38,477 bases of DNA from CAYJPV01 sp964396055 (GCA_964396055.1 CAYNDV010000030.1:1-38477), one strand, 5' to 3'; positions 1-8,273 are shown, counted from the first letter of the stretch. A program made the numbers and translations. Notes: generated from the sequence alone by a model not told the origin.

Positions 1-4
1 ACTC

Positions 5-30
5 CTTCTTGCTTCTTGCTTCTTGCTTCT
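5..30. repeat. Heptamer tandem repeat (CTTCTTG)n
   Basis: Three perfect copies of CTTCTTG plus five bases lie at the window edge. On the minus strand the unit reads AGAAGCA. The array begins inside the TAG stop codon of the helicase gene (29-31) and runs downstream of it. Short versions of the same unit recur at 9196-9215, 9368-9381 and 12701-12717. Nothing further downstream is visible, because the window ends here. Confidence 0.9.
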
Positions 31-2452
31 ACAAGTGTCCAAGCAAGGCGAGCGCCACCTCCTTCGCCTTCGGGCCGACGTCGCCGAGCGGGCCCACGCA
101 GGACGGGCAGCCCGACTCGCAGGGGCACTCGGCGATGAGGTCGCGCGTCCGCGCGAGCAGGTCGGCGTGCATGCGGAACAGCGGCTCGCTGAAGCCGATG
201 CCGCCCGGGTAGTTGTCGTAGATGAAGACGCGCGGCTCGTCGCCGCCATCCTGCACCGCGGCGCCCCAGCGGGCCGGCACCCTGGCCGGCGGCTGCTCGT
301 CGCTGCGCTCGCTCGCCGGCCCGATCGACACGCCGATGTCGTGGCTGTCGCTCATCAGGAGCAACTGGGCGATCTGCCGCATGGCGTACGACAGGCCCAC
401 CACGCCGTCGCGGCGGTCGTCGCCGCCGTAGGGCAGCGCCGTTGTCACCTCCCGGGGGATCGTCAGCCAGTAGGACGTCGTGTGCATCTGCCGCTCGGGC
501 AGGTCCAGTTCGCCTGAGCCGACGTTCTCGTTGGTGTAGAACTTGATCTTCTTGAACCCCACCACGCGCGACACGACGTGCACGTCCCCGTGGGCGCTCA
601 GCGCGGCCGGCCGTTCGCCGCCCGACGCGAAGGTGTCGAGCACCGTCACCTTGCTGTAGGTGATGGCATCCGTGTAGTAATCGCAGTCGATGTTGCGCAC
701 GTAGGCTTTGCGGCCCACGAAGTCCAGTTCCTCCACCTGGTACAACCGCCCCTCGACGATGTAGATCGCCTTGGGGTGGAGGATCTCGAGGGCGCTGTTG
801 AAGTCGGTCTCGCCAATGACCCGGGTCGTGTCGGTCTTGTCGACGACGACGAAGTTGTCCGACGAAATCGTGCGCAGGCTGATGGCGTCGGCCGGGTACG
901 ACTCGTGCGTCCAGTGCCACTGGCCCGACGCCTCGTCGCCGCCCGCCGGCCGGCTCAGGTGGACGAACCCCTCCTCGGACAGCACCGCCAGGATCTGCTG
1001 CAGGTCCTCGCGGCCGTACGCTTCGCCGGCGCCGAAGGGCAGCTCGAACGCCCCGCACTTGATGTGGTCGACGAGGATCTGCAGGTTGTCGGGGTTCACC
1101 AGCGCGTGTTCGGGCGAGGCGTCGAAGAAGTACCCCGGATGGCGCACCACGTACTGATCGAGGGGCGCGCTGCTGGCCACGAGCACCGCCGCCGACCGGC
1201 TGGCCCGCCGACCGGCCCGGCCCGCCCGCTGCCACGTGGAGGCGATGGTGCCCGGGTATCCCGCGAGCACGGCCACATCGAGGGCACCGATGTCGATGCC
1301 GAGTTCGAGCGCGTTGGTCGACACCACGCCGCGCACCGTGCCGTCGCGCAGCCCCTTCTCGATCTCGCGACGCCGGTTGGGCAGGTAGCCGCCGCGGTAC
1401 CCGCGAATCACGTCCGACGCCCCCGGCTCCCCTTCGTGCGCATCCTTGAGGTACCGCGTCAGGATTTCGGTCGACAGGCGGCTCTGCGCGAAGACGATGA
1501 CCTGCAGCCCCTTTCGGAGGAAGTCGAGGGCCACCGATCGCGCCTGCGCGATGTACGACCGCCGGATGCCGAGCTGCCGGTTGACGATCGGCGGGTTGAC
1601 GAAGAGGAAGAACTTTTCGCCGCGCGGGGCGCCGCTCTCCGACACCAGCTCGAAGGGCTGCTCGGTGAGGCTCTCGGCCAGCTCGCGCGGGTTGGCGATG
1701 GTGGCCGACGAACAGATGAAGGTCGGCGACGACCCGTAGTGCCGGCAGATGCGCCGCAGACGGCGCAGCACGTTGGCGAGGTGACTGCCGAACACGCCCC
1801 GGTACGCGTGGAGTTCATCGATGATGATGAACCGGAGGTTCTCGAAGAGCTTCGCCCACCGGGGGTGGTGCGGCAGGACGCCGGCGTGCAGCATGTCCGG
1901 GTTGGTCAGCACCACGTGGGCGCGGCCGCGAATCGCCCGGCGGGCATCCTGGGGCGTGTCGCCGTCGTAGGTGAACACCCCGACCTCGACGTCGGCAGCG
2001 CGCTGGATCTGCTGCGTGAGGCGGTCGAGCTCGGCCAGCTGGTCCTGCGCCAGAGCCTTCGTGGGGAACAGGTACAGGGCCCGCGTGGCGTGGTCCTGGA
2101 GGACCGCGTGCATCACCGGGATGTTGTAGCAGAGCGTCTTGCCGGAGGCCGTGGGCGTCGTCACCACGACGTGGCGGCCGGCCAGCGCGTGCTCGATGGC
2201 CTGTGCCTGGTGCGTGTAGAGCCGGTCGATGCCCCGCATGCCCAGGGCCTCGGCCAGGCGCGGGTCCAGGCCGTCGGGGAAGGGCGCGTACGCCGCGTCG
2301 GCGGCGGGCACCCGGCGCACGGCGGTGATGAACCCGTCGGGGTCGTCGGCCCGCTCCACCAGGGCCTGTTCGGGCAGCACCTCGCGCAGGGCCAGGTCGA
2401 GGGCGCGGTTGCGCCCCTCGTCGGACCGCGACCCGTCGGTGATGAACGGCAT
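29..2452 (-). CDS. DEAD/DEAH-box helicase with C-terminal DUF1998 zinc motif (MrfA/YprA-like)
   Basis: This 807-residue superfamily 2 helicase is predicted to unwind nucleic acid with ATP. Visible motifs are Walker A TASGKT (residues 101-106), the DELH box (212-215) and SSAT (motif III). The C-terminal RecA-like lobe has ALELGIDIG and QRAGRAGR (motif VI). The last 35 residues carry CPCESGCPSC (776-785), the cysteine cluster typical of DUF1998 proteins. Bacillus MrfA, a 3'-5' DNA helicase in mitomycin-C repair, has this architecture and similar length, so DNA repair is the best guess. The ATG at 2452 gives the full N-terminal region; the DNA upstream is a repeat region without genes, so the gene is probably transcribed alone. 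Its stop codon merges with a heptamer array. The family is secure; the exact repair role is inferred from family knowledge. Confidence 0.92.
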   Translation of the reverse strand: MPFITDGSRSDEGRNRALDLALREVLPEQALVERADDPDGFITAVRRVPAADAAYAPFPDGLDPRLAEALGMRGIDRLYTHQAQAIEHALAGRHVVVTTPTASGKTLCYNIPVMHAVLQDHATRALYLFPTKALAQDQLAELDRLTQQIQRAADVEVGVFTYDGDTPQDARRAIRGRAHVVLTNPDMLHAGVLPHHPRWAKLFENLRFIIIDELHAYRGVFGSHLANVLRRLRRICRHYGSSPTFICSSATIANPRELAESLTEQPFELVSESGAPRGEKFFLFVNPPIVNRQLGIRRSYIAQARSVALDFLRKGLQVIVFAQSRLSTEILTRYLKDAHEGEPGASDVIRGYRGGYLPNRRREIEKGLRDGTVRGVVSTNALELGIDIGALDVAVLAGYPGTIASTWQRAGRAGRRASRSAAVLVASSAPLDQYVVRHPGYFFDASPEHALVNPDNLQILVDHIKCGAFELPFGAGEAYGREDLQQILAVLSEEGFVHLSRPAGGDEASGQWHWTHESYPADAISLRTISSDNFVVVDKTDTTRVIGETDFNSALEILHPKAIYIVEGRLYQVEELDFVGRKAYVRNIDCDYYTDAITYSKVTVLDTFASGGERPAALSAHGDVHVVSRVVGFKKIKFYTNENVGSGELDLPERQMHTTSYWLTIPREVTTALPYGGDDRRDGVVGLSYAMRQIAQLLLMSDSHDIGVSIGPASERSDEQPPARVPARWGAAVQDGGDEPRVFIYDNYPGGIGFSEPLFRMHADLLARTRDLIAECPCESGCPSCVGPLGDVGPKAKEVALALLGHL

Positions 2453-2507
2453 GTCCGGATCGTACTAGCCGGTCCGGTACCGATCAAGAGGCGAAAGTGG
2501 GAGCCCA

Positions 2508-2529
2508 GGCGCCGGCTGAAGCCGGCGCC
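2508..2529. repeat. Perfect palindrome, GGCTGAAGCC core (REP-like)
   Basis: Ten-base arms GGCGCCGGCT and AGCCGGCGCC flank a GA spacer, giving a perfect potential hairpin. It lies about 55 bases upstream of the helicase start. The core GGCTGAAGCC (or its complement) is shared with the palindromes at 2831-2852 and 9314-9331, while the outer stem bases differ in a compensating way. That suggests a small dispersed palindromic element, not a one-off terminator. No T-tract follows on either strand. Confidence 0.75.
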
Positions 2530-2570
2530 CACGAAGGGTCGAGCGGTCGTCGGCGCCGTCCGTCACACCC

Positions 2571-2842
2571 GGCGTCCGTCGTGGCGTCCGGCTCCGTCGT
2601 GGCGTCCGGCTCCGTCGTGGCGTCCGGCGTCCTCCGTGGCGTCCGGCTNNNNNNNNNNNNNNNNNNNNNNNNNNNNNNNNNNNNNNNNNNNNNNNNNNNN
2701 NNNNNNNNNNNNNNNNNNNNNNNNNNNNNNNNNNNNNNNNNNNNNNNNCCGTCGTGGCGTCCGGCTCCGTCGTGGCGTCCGGCGTCCTCCGTGGCGTCCG
2801 GCTCCGTCGTGGCGTCCGGCGTCCTCCGTGGCGTCCGGCTTC
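2571..2842. repeat. Tandem array of 18-19 bp units, interrupted by gap
   Basis: The unit is TCCGTCGTGGCGTCCGGC, with a variant GTCCTCCGTGGCGTCCGGC. About four units precede the N-run and about five follow it, so the true copy number is unknown. Every unit contains GGCGTCCGGC, which is the left arm of the palindrome at 2831-2852. Only the last unit is followed by the complementary arm. The array therefore looks like amplification of half a palindromic element. It is not a CRISPR array: there are no unique spacers. Confidence 0.85.
2649..2748. other. Assembly gap (100 N)
   Basis: Exactly 100 unknown bases sit in the middle of the tandem array. A round number of N is the usual placeholder for a scaffold join of unknown length. 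Short-read assembly most likely broke on the repeat, so the distance between the flanking genes cannot be trusted. Confidence 0.97.
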
Positions 2843-2852
2843 AGCCGGACGC
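2831..2852. repeat. Perfect palindrome at end of tandem array
   Basis: Arms GCGTCCGGCT and AGCCGGACGC flank TC. The hairpin starts four bases after the stop codon of the small decarboxylase subunit (2857-2859, minus strand). It could therefore act as a 3'-end stabiliser or weak terminator for the hydrolase-to-decarboxylase operon. There is no U-tract, so a classic intrinsic terminator is not supported. The core matches the elements at 2508 and 9314. Confidence 0.75.
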
Positions 2853-2856
2853 GTGG

Positions 2857-2997
2857 CTAGCGTTCCTCGTGGTGGAGGTCCTCTTTCGGGAACAGGCGGT
2901 CGATGAACCGAATCGCCAGGTAGAACACGAACATGAAGCCGAAGATACCGGCCAGGCCGATGGCGCTGACCTGGAGCGCGGCGTTGAACGGGGTCAT
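2857..2997 (-). CDS. Small OadG/MmdD-like gamma subunit of Na+-translocating decarboxylase
   Basis: This 46-residue open frame reads MTPFNAALQVSAIGLAGIFG, then a hydrophobic run to about residue 30, then a charged tail ending HHEER. One N-out helix with a short polar C-terminus is the plan of the gamma/delta chains (OadG, MmdD, GcdD) that hold sodium-pumping decarboxylases together. It starts 18 bases after the beta-subunit stop. A strong Shine-Dalgarno sequence, GGAGGGAGG, lies on the minus strand at about 3002-3010, and the frame is closed by TAG at 2857-2859. Its position directly after oadB is the main argument for the call, since sequence identity cannot be scored for so short a chain. 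It is much shorter than typical OadG (about 80 residues) and lacks an obvious proline-rich linker. It would be missed by length-filtered gene finders. Confidence 0.75.
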   Translation of the reverse strand: MTPFNAALQVSAIGLAGIFGFMFVFYLAIRFIDRLFPKEDLHHEER

Positions 2998-3015
2998 GGC
3001 TGCCTCCCTCCGCGC

Positions 3016-4137
3016 CTACAGGAACAGGGGCACGAGAGCCAGGAGCAGGCCCCCCGCCACCACCGAGCCGATCTGGCCGCTGACGTTGGCGCTCACGGCC
3101 GGCATCAGCAGGTAGTTGCAGGGGTCTTCCTTCTGGCCCATGGTGTGGATGACGCGGGCGGACATCGGGAACGCCGAGATGCCGCAGGCGCCGAGCATGG
3201 GGTTGATCTTCTTCTCCGCCGGCAGGAACACGTTGACGAGTCTCGCGAAGAAGACGCCGCCCACGGTGTCGAAGACGAACGCGACGAGGCCCAGACCGAT
3301 GATCATCAGCGTATCGGCCCGCACGAACCGCTCCGCTTCCATCGTCGAGGCGATGCTGAGGCCGAGCAGGATGGTGACCAGGCTGGCCAGCTCGTTCTGG
3401 GCGGCCTGCGAGAGCTTGTTGAGGACGCCGCACTCGCGGATCAGGTTGCCGAACATGAGGAAGCCGATGAGCGCGGCGGCCGACGGCGCCACGAGCGAGG
3501 CAATCAGCGTGACGGCAATCGGAAACACGATCAGGGCGGTCTTCGACACCGACTTGGCTTGCGTCGCCATCCGGATCAGCCGCTCCTGCCTCGACGTGAT
3601 GAGGCGGACGACGGGCGGCTGGATGATGGGCACCAGGGCCATGTAGGAGTAGGCCGCCACCGAGATCGGGCCGAGCAGGTCGGGCGCGAACCGCCCGGCC
3701 ACCACAATCGACGTGGGACCGTCGGCGGCGCCGATGATGCCGATGGAGGCCGCCTGCTTCAGGCTGAAGCCGAGGGCCGTGGCGGCCGTCATCGTGAAGA
3801 AGATGCCGAACTGGGCGGCGGCGCCGAACAGGAGCAGGAACGGCCGGCGGAACAGCGGCGAGAAGTCCACCATGGCGCCGATGGCGATGAAGATGAGCAG
3901 CGGCATGGCTTCGGTGGCGATGCCGGCCTTGAAGAAGAGCGTGAGGGCGCCGTCGGGCCCCGTGGCCGACGACAGCGGGATGTTGACGAGCAGCGTGCCG
4001 AACCCCATGGGCAGCAGCAGGCCCGGCTCGTACTCCTTCGCGACCGCGAGGTAGATCAGCGTCAGACCGACGCCAATCATGACCACCTGCTGCCACGAGA
4101 TGGTGAGCAGGGCGGGAAACAGGTCCTGGAGGGTCAT
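3016..4137 (-). CDS. Sodium ion-translocating decarboxylase beta subunit (OadB/MmdB/GcdB)
   Basis: This 373-residue polytopic membrane protein belongs to the family that decarboxylates carboxybiotin and pumps Na+ out of the cell. The diagnostic segments are present: GLTLIYLAVAKEYEPGLLLP (24-43), FIAIGAMVDFSPL (83-95) and GAADGPTSI (136-144). The last includes the conserved aspartate (D139), which in Klebsiella OadB is essential for Na+ and proton traffic. Length and motifs fit a complete subunit. It begins 4 bases after gatD and is followed by the gamma-like peptide, so it lies at the end of the gatDE operon. No alpha (carboxyltransferase) or biotin-carrier gene lies in this operon; the nearest candidates are at 30355-33994. 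The substrate (oxaloacetate, methylmalonyl-CoA, glutaconyl-CoA or malonate) cannot be read from the beta subunit. Confidence 0.93.
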   Translation of the reverse strand: MTLQDLFPALLTISWQQVVMIGVGLTLIYLAVAKEYEPGLLLPMGFGTLLVNIPLSSATGPDGALTLFFKAGIATEAMPLLIFIAIGAMVDFSPLFRRPFLLLFGAAAQFGIFFTMTAATALGFSLKQAASIGIIGAADGPTSIVVAGRFAPDLLGPISVAAYSYMALVPIIQPPVVRLITSRQERLIRMATQAKSVSKTALIVFPIAVTLIASLVAPSAAALIGFLMFGNLIRECGVLNKLSQAAQNELASLVTILLGLSIASTMEAERFVRADTLMIIGLGLVAFVFDTVGGVFFARLVNVFLPAEKKINPMLGACGISAFPMSARVIHTMGQKEDPCNYLLMPAVSANVSGQIGSVVAGGLLLALVPLFL

Positions 4138-4141
4138 GAGG

Positions 4142-5566
4142 TCATTTCCAGTGATGCTTGACGAAACTGTCCACCTCCGGCAATCCGCCCTGGAGGATCA
4201 GGTAGCCGTTGTGCGGCTCGCGCGGCGTCGTCTCGTGGTTGATGGGCGTCGTCATCATCTGCCGGATGCGGGCCGGGTCGTCGGTCTGGCCCAGCACCCA
4301 TCCCAGCTTCATGTAGGCCGTCTCGGGCAGCATGTTGTCGAGGGGAATGATGCCGAGGTCCAGCAGGTCGCGCCCGGTGTCGTAGACGTACATCTGGGCG
4401 TAGCCCCACAACGTCTGCACCGCCATCGCCACGGTCATCCCCCGCTGGATGGCCCGCTTGATGGCGGGATACAGCGGCTTGTTGACGTGCCCGAGTCCCG
4501 TGCCCGCGATGACCATCCCGCGGTAGCCCATCGCCGACAGGCCGTCGATGATGTCCGGGTTGAAGTTCGGGTAGTAGTACTGAATCGTCACCTTCTCCTC
4601 GAACACCGGGGTGATCACCGGCGTGCGCGAGCGGTCGCGGCCCAGGTAGTCCGTGGTGAGGTACCGGAAGTGGCTGCCCGTCTCGTCCGGATAGCGGCTC
4701 ACGGTGGCCATGGGCGTGGCGCCGACGGTCCGGAAGGTGCTGCGGTAGCTCGAGTGCATCTTCCGGCAGCGCGTGCCGCGGTGCAGCAGGTCGTAGTTGT
4801 CCGACGTCGGGCCGAACATGCACAGCATGACTTCGGCGATGTCGCACTCGGCCGCCGTGCGCACGGCGTTCATGAGGTTGAGCGCCGCATCGGACGACGG
4901 GCGGTCCGACGAACGCTGGCTGCCGACCAGGACCAGCGGCACCGGCGACCGCTGCACCATGAAGCTCAGGATGGCGCCCGTGTGCGCCATCGTGTCGGTG
5001 CCGTGGCCGATGACGATGCCGTCGGCGCCCCGGGCGATTTCTTCGCCGATCGCGATCGCCAGGGCCTTGTACTGCTCGGGCCCCATATTCTCGCTGAACA
5101 CGCCGAAGAGTTTTTTCGTCGTCAGGTTCGCGATGTCCGCCAGTTCGGGCACGGCACCGTAGAGCTCGCCCGGCGTGAAGGCCGGGATCACGGCGCCCGT
5201 CCGGTAGTCGAGGCGGCTGGCGATCGTCCCGCCGGTGCCGAGCAGCGTGACGTTCTTCTTCTTCGGATCCGACGGGAAGTCCTTCTCGGGGATCTTGTAC
5301 ACCGCCCGGCGGTACCCGGTCTCGCGGGCCGCCGTGACGCGGTGGGCGGCCACGCCCACGTTGTAGCCGTTGAACAGCTTGACGACGATGTGCAGGTCGT
5401 CGCAGGTCTCGTTGCGCGGCAGGATGACGCCCGTGAAGGTGGACCCTTCGTCGTTGGTCACCTCCACCTCGCTCCAGACGCCGACCTGGAACCGGTCCAG
5501 GACCTCGCGGGCCGGGCCCCGGTACCCCTGCAGGCGGTCGTGTCGGTCGTGCACCGGATCGGTCAT
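4142..5566 (-). CDS. gatD: Glutamyl-tRNA(Gln) amidotransferase subunit D
   Basis: GatD is the asparaginase-like subunit that releases ammonia from glutamine or asparagine for amidation of Glu-tRNA(Gln), which GatE carries out. The 474-residue product has an N-terminal small barrel (about 25-85) and then the asparaginase fold. TGGTIAS starts at 111, GHGTDT is at 187-192 (T190, D191), and RGTRCRKMHSSYRSTF contains the expected catalytic lysine K269. Plain L-asparaginases are about 330 residues and lack the N-terminal domain, so the length argues for GatD. The start ATG (5564-5566) overlaps the gatE stop by four bases (ATGA), which implies translational coupling and a stoichiometric complex. GatDE is regarded as the archaeal enzyme, so its presence in an otherwise bacterial gene set is unusual. 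Base composition resembles the neighbouring genes, so any transfer was not recent. Confidence 0.93.
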   Translation of the reverse strand: MTDPVHDRHDRLQGYRGPAREVLDRFQVGVWSEVEVTNDEGSTFTGVILPRNETCDDLHIVVKLFNGYNVGVAAHRVTAARETGYRRAVYKIPEKDFPSDPKKKNVTLLGTGGTIASRLDYRTGAVIPAFTPGELYGAVPELADIANLTTKKLFGVFSENMGPEQYKALAIAIGEEIARGADGIVIGHGTDTMAHTGAILSFMVQRSPVPLVLVGSQRSSDRPSSDAALNLMNAVRTAAECDIAEVMLCMFGPTSDNYDLLHRGTRCRKMHSSYRSTFRTVGATPMATVSRYPDETGSHFRYLTTDYLGRDRSRTPVITPVFEEKVTIQYYYPNFNPDIIDGLSAMGYRGMVIAGTGLGHVNKPLYPAIKRAIQRGMTVAMAVQTLWGYAQMYVYDTGRDLLDLGIIPLDNMLPETAYMKLGWVLGQTDDPARIRQMMTTPINHETTPREPHNGYLILQGGLPEVDSFVKHHWK

Positions 5567-7485
5567 CGGGCCATCTCCTCGAGCTGCCGGGCCACGTACG
5601 CGGCCACCTCACGGGCGGGGGCGCGCCCCTTCAACTGGCGCACCGCGCGCCCCGCCACGAAACGCAGCCGCCGGTCGGGCGTGTCGCGCCGCCGCCCGCG
5701 CACCACGTAGCCGTCGAGCGACAGCGGCCCGAGCTCGGCGGCCCAGGTCTCGCGGGAGGCCAGGGCCACACCCTCGGCGCTGGCGGCAGCCGAGGCGGAC
5801 AGGGCGTCGGTCGCCATGCGCGAGGCGACGGTGCCGACCGCCTCGCGCGGGATCCGGCCGTCGGTCAGCAGGTCGAACACCTGCACCCATTCGCCGGGCC
5901 CGAGCCGGCTCACCGGCACACCGGCCCGGCCGAGGGCCCTGGCGCGCTGCCCGATCTCGATCGCGGCGGTGAGGCCGTCGATGCCGGTCTGCGCCACGAC
6001 GGCGTCCAGGATCTCGGCGCCGCCCCGGCGGATCAGGTAGTGGCAGGTCTCCTCGGGGACGCGCCACGCCAGGTACCGTTCGAGCCGCTCCCAGGGCGCA
6101 GGCCGCAGCCTGGCGCGGATGCCGGCCACGCGCGACTCGGTGACCCTCGTCGGCGGCGAGTCGGTGTCGGGATACATCCGGTCAGGCCCGGGCAGGATCC
6201 GCTCGAACGTGGTGTAGCCCCCCGTGAGCGCCTGCCGCGTCTCCTTCGGCACGCCTTCGGTCGCGTCCGCGAACCGCAGGCGGATCTCGTCGGCCGCGGT
6301 CCGCACGTCCTCCTCGGGGCCGAAGACGACGAAGATCTCGTCCTGGGCTCCGGCCCGCGCCCGCCGCCGGACGCGGTCGAGCAGCTGGTTCCGTCCCGCC
6401 ACCTGCGGGAACTGCGCCGCCGCGAAGACGATGGGCGCCTCGTCGAGGCAGGCGATGACCCGGATGCGGCCGGCCAGCTCGTCCAGGAAGATCGAATCGG
6501 GCTGGGTCGGGAACTCGGCCAGGCCCGCCACGCCCTGCACGCGCACGGCGTGCACGCGGCCGCCGGCCTGCAGCGCGCGGCGGATGAACCCGACGTCGGC
6601 GCCGGCCCAGATGTCCGACACGTCCACGCCGTCGATCCGGATGTCGGCGGGCGAGGCGAGGCCCCGGCGGCGCAGTTCCTCGCGCAGGCGGAGCAGGTTC
6701 ACCTGCCGGATGCCCTCGTTGTGGACCAGCTTCACCGCGTACCCCGCCCGCGGCACACCCTTGATTTCCACACGGCTGCCGCCGCGCACCGAGACGTTCA
6801 CGTCCTGGCGGCTGGCCCCGATGCCGGTGCGCACGCGCCCGGTGGAGCGTGCCGTGAGCCCGCACAGCAGGATGGCCTCACGCACCTCGTCCGGCGTGCG
6901 CAGCTCGGGCCCCGTGACGGTCTCGGTGAGGGGCATGCCCAGCCGGTCCGTGCGCCAGACGATGCGGTGGCCCTTGTCCGACACCTCGCGGCACGAGTCC
7001 TCCTCGACGCTCACGTGGGTCACCGTCAGGCGCCGCCCGCGGAACGGCAGCCAGCCGTTCACGCCGACGATGGCGGTGCGCTGGAACCCCGTGGGAATCG
7101 AGCCGTCGAGGTACTGCTTCCGCGCCACGTGCACCTCGTCGATGATGTCCATCTGCATCATCAGGCAGAGCTCGATGGCCACGTCGATCGCCTCCTGGTT
7201 GACCAGGAACGGCGGCGTGTCGTCCATCTCGTAGGTGCACACGTTGCGGTGATTGAGCAGGTAGATGATCTCCTTCTTCGTCTTGAACTCCATCAGCGCC
7301 GTGCCGTCGTACACGCCGAGCTCCGACAACGTGGGCCGCATGTGGCGCAGCACCTCGCCGTCATGGTCCGCGGTGTAGAGCCCGGCCGGGCAGCGGCAGA
7401 AGAGCTTGTGGGTGGTGAGGAGCTGCTGATGGACTTCCAGGCCGGAGATGAAGCCGGCGGCTTCGTAGTCGAGTGGCTGGAGCAT
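5563..7485 (-). CDS. gatE: Glutamyl-tRNA(Gln) amidotransferase subunit E
   Basis: GatE phosphorylates Glu-tRNA(Gln) and transfers ammonia to make Gln-tRNA(Gln). The 640-residue product opens with GFISGLEVHQQLLTTHKLFC (11-30), the GatB/GatE cradle signature. It continues with DTPPFLVNQEA (89-99) and HVSVEEDSCRE (157-167). An AspRS-type GAD insertion (about 280-410) separates GatE from GatB. VPKETRQALTGGYTTFERIL and PGPDRMYPDTDSPP follow at 412-445, and the tail domain that contacts tRNA completes the protein. Length fits archaeal GatE (about 620-640), not GatB (about 480). The frame is open far upstream (to 8463) but that part is the antisense of the SDR gene; the ATG at 7483-7485 places the conserved N-terminus correctly and begins 8 bases after the SDR stop. 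No strong Shine-Dalgarno is visible. Confidence 0.94.
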   Translation of the reverse strand: MLQPLDYEAAGFISGLEVHQQLLTTHKLFCRCPAGLYTADHDGEVLRHMRPTLSELGVYDGTALMEFKTKKEIIYLLNHRNVCTYEMDDTPPFLVNQEAIDVAIELCLMMQMDIIDEVHVARKQYLDGSIPTGFQRTAIVGVNGWLPFRGRRLTVTHVSVEEDSCREVSDKGHRIVWRTDRLGMPLTETVTGPELRTPDEVREAILLCGLTARSTGRVRTGIGASRQDVNVSVRGGSRVEIKGVPRAGYAVKLVHNEGIRQVNLLRLREELRRRGLASPADIRIDGVDVSDIWAGADVGFIRRALQAGGRVHAVRVQGVAGLAEFPTQPDSIFLDELAGRIRVIACLDEAPIVFAAAQFPQVAGRNQLLDRVRRRARAGAQDEIFVVFGPEEDVRTAADEIRLRFADATEGVPKETRQALTGGYTTFERILPGPDRMYPDTDSPPTRVTESRVAGIRARLRPAPWERLERYLAWRVPEETCHYLIRRGGAEILDAVVAQTGIDGLTAAIEIGQRARALGRAGVPVSRLGPGEWVQVFDLLTDGRIPREAVGTVASRMATDALSASAAASAEGVALASRETWAAELGPLSLDGYVVRGRRRDTPDRRLRFVAGRAVRQLKGRAPAREVAAYVARQLEEMAR

Positions 7486-7493
7486 GCGGATAC

Positions 7494-8273
7494 CTAGAAG
7501 AGGGAACGTGACTGGTTGCCGTCGACGACGATGCTGGCGCCGGCAATCCAGCTGGCCTTGGGCGACGCGAGGAAGGCCACGACGTTCCCGACCTCCTCCG
7601 GGGTGCCGAACCGGCCGAACGGCAGCTCCCGCGCGACGAAGTCCGCGATGCCCTGCGGGTCGGCCTGCTGGCGTTTCCACCACGACCCGCCCGGGAAGAG
7701 AATCGACCCCGGCGCGACGCTGTTCACCCGGATGCCGTCCTTCGCCAGCTGCTGCGCGAGCGACTTCGCCAGGGAGATCTCGGCGGCCTTCACGGCGTTG
7801 TACGTCATGCGCCCGCCGGTTTCCCGGCCGAAGATCGACGCAATCATGATGATGGCGCCGCCGCCGCGCGCCCGCAGGTGCGGCACCGCCAGGCGCGACG
7901 CCCGGATGGCCGGGTACAGCGTCTGGTCGAACGCCTCCTGCCAGTCGTCGTCGGTGGTCTCGAGCAGGCCCGCGCCGCGCGCCAGGCCGATGTTGTTCAC
8001 CAGGATATCGAGCCCACCGAAACGCGCCACCGTGCGGTCCACGACCGCGGCGATGCCGTCCGCCGTGGCGAGATCGGCCTCCACCGCCAGCACCCGGTCG
8101 GCGCCGCCGCCGGCCGCCGCCACCTCGGCGGCCGCCTCGGCCAGGCGTGCCGCGCCGCGGGCGCAGAGGGTGACGGCACACCCCTCGCGCGCAAGGGCCA
8201 GGGCGCTGGCCAGGCCCAGGCCGCGGCTCGATCCGGTGACGATGGCGACTTTGCGACCCAGTTCGAGGTTCAT
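7494..8273 (-). CDS. Short-chain dehydrogenase/reductase (SDR)
   Basis: This 259-residue classical SDR is an NAD(P)-dependent oxidoreductase. It has the Rossmann signature TGSSRGLG (13-20), NNIG (93-96), catalytic serine S146 in MIAS, and YNAVK (158-162) giving the Tyr/Lys pair. The C-terminal GASIVVDG segment is typical of the family. FabG-like acyl reduction or a sugar/alcohol dehydrogenase role are both possible; the substrate cannot be deduced. Its ATG (8271-8273) overlaps the stop of the upstream hydrolase (ATGA), and gatE follows after 8 bases, so it is an internal gene of the operon. It has no obvious functional link to tRNA amidation and may simply be co-transcribed. Confidence 0.9.
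   Translation of the reverse strand: MNLELGRKVAIVTGSSRGLGLASALALAREGCAVTLCARGAARLAEAAAEVAAAGGGADRVLAVEADLATADGIAAVVDRTVARFGGLDILVNNIGLARGAGLLETTDDDWQEAFDQTLYPAIRASRLAVPHLRARGGGAIIMIASIFGRETGGRMTYNAVKAAEISLAKSLAQQLAKDGIRVNSVAPGSILFPGGSWWKRQQADPQGIADFVARELPFGRFGTPEEVGNVVAFLASPKASWIAGASIVVDGNQSRSLF

Larger units (their letters stand above)
2453..2856. other. Gene-free repeat region with assembly gap
   Basis: These 404 bases between the helicase start and the small decarboxylase subunit hold no credible gene. They contain two perfect palindromes (2508-2529 and 2831-2852), a tandem array of about 18-19 bp units, and 100 N. Long open frames through here arise only because the repeat lacks stop codons and N codons translate as X. 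No promoter was recognised with confidence, although the helicase promoter should lie in the first 100 bases. Confidence 0.85.

Noticed and set aside
2571..2842. CRISPR array
   Set aside because: Units are 18-19 bp with no unique spacers and no cas genes nearby; this is a plain tandem repeat.
2831..2852. Intrinsic terminator of the gatDE-decarboxylase operon
   Set aside because: The hairpin is perfect but not followed by a T-run on the minus strand; the same core recurs at other positions, so it is better read as a dispersed palindrome.
578..2860. Long plus-strand open frames opposite the helicase, running into the N-run
   Set aside because: They are antisense to a gene with clear helicase motifs and cross unknown bases and repeats; high GC makes long stop-free shadows common.
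4142..5566. Plain L-asparaginase instead of GatD
   Set aside because: The N-terminal barrel domain, 474-residue length and overlap with gatE fit GatD.
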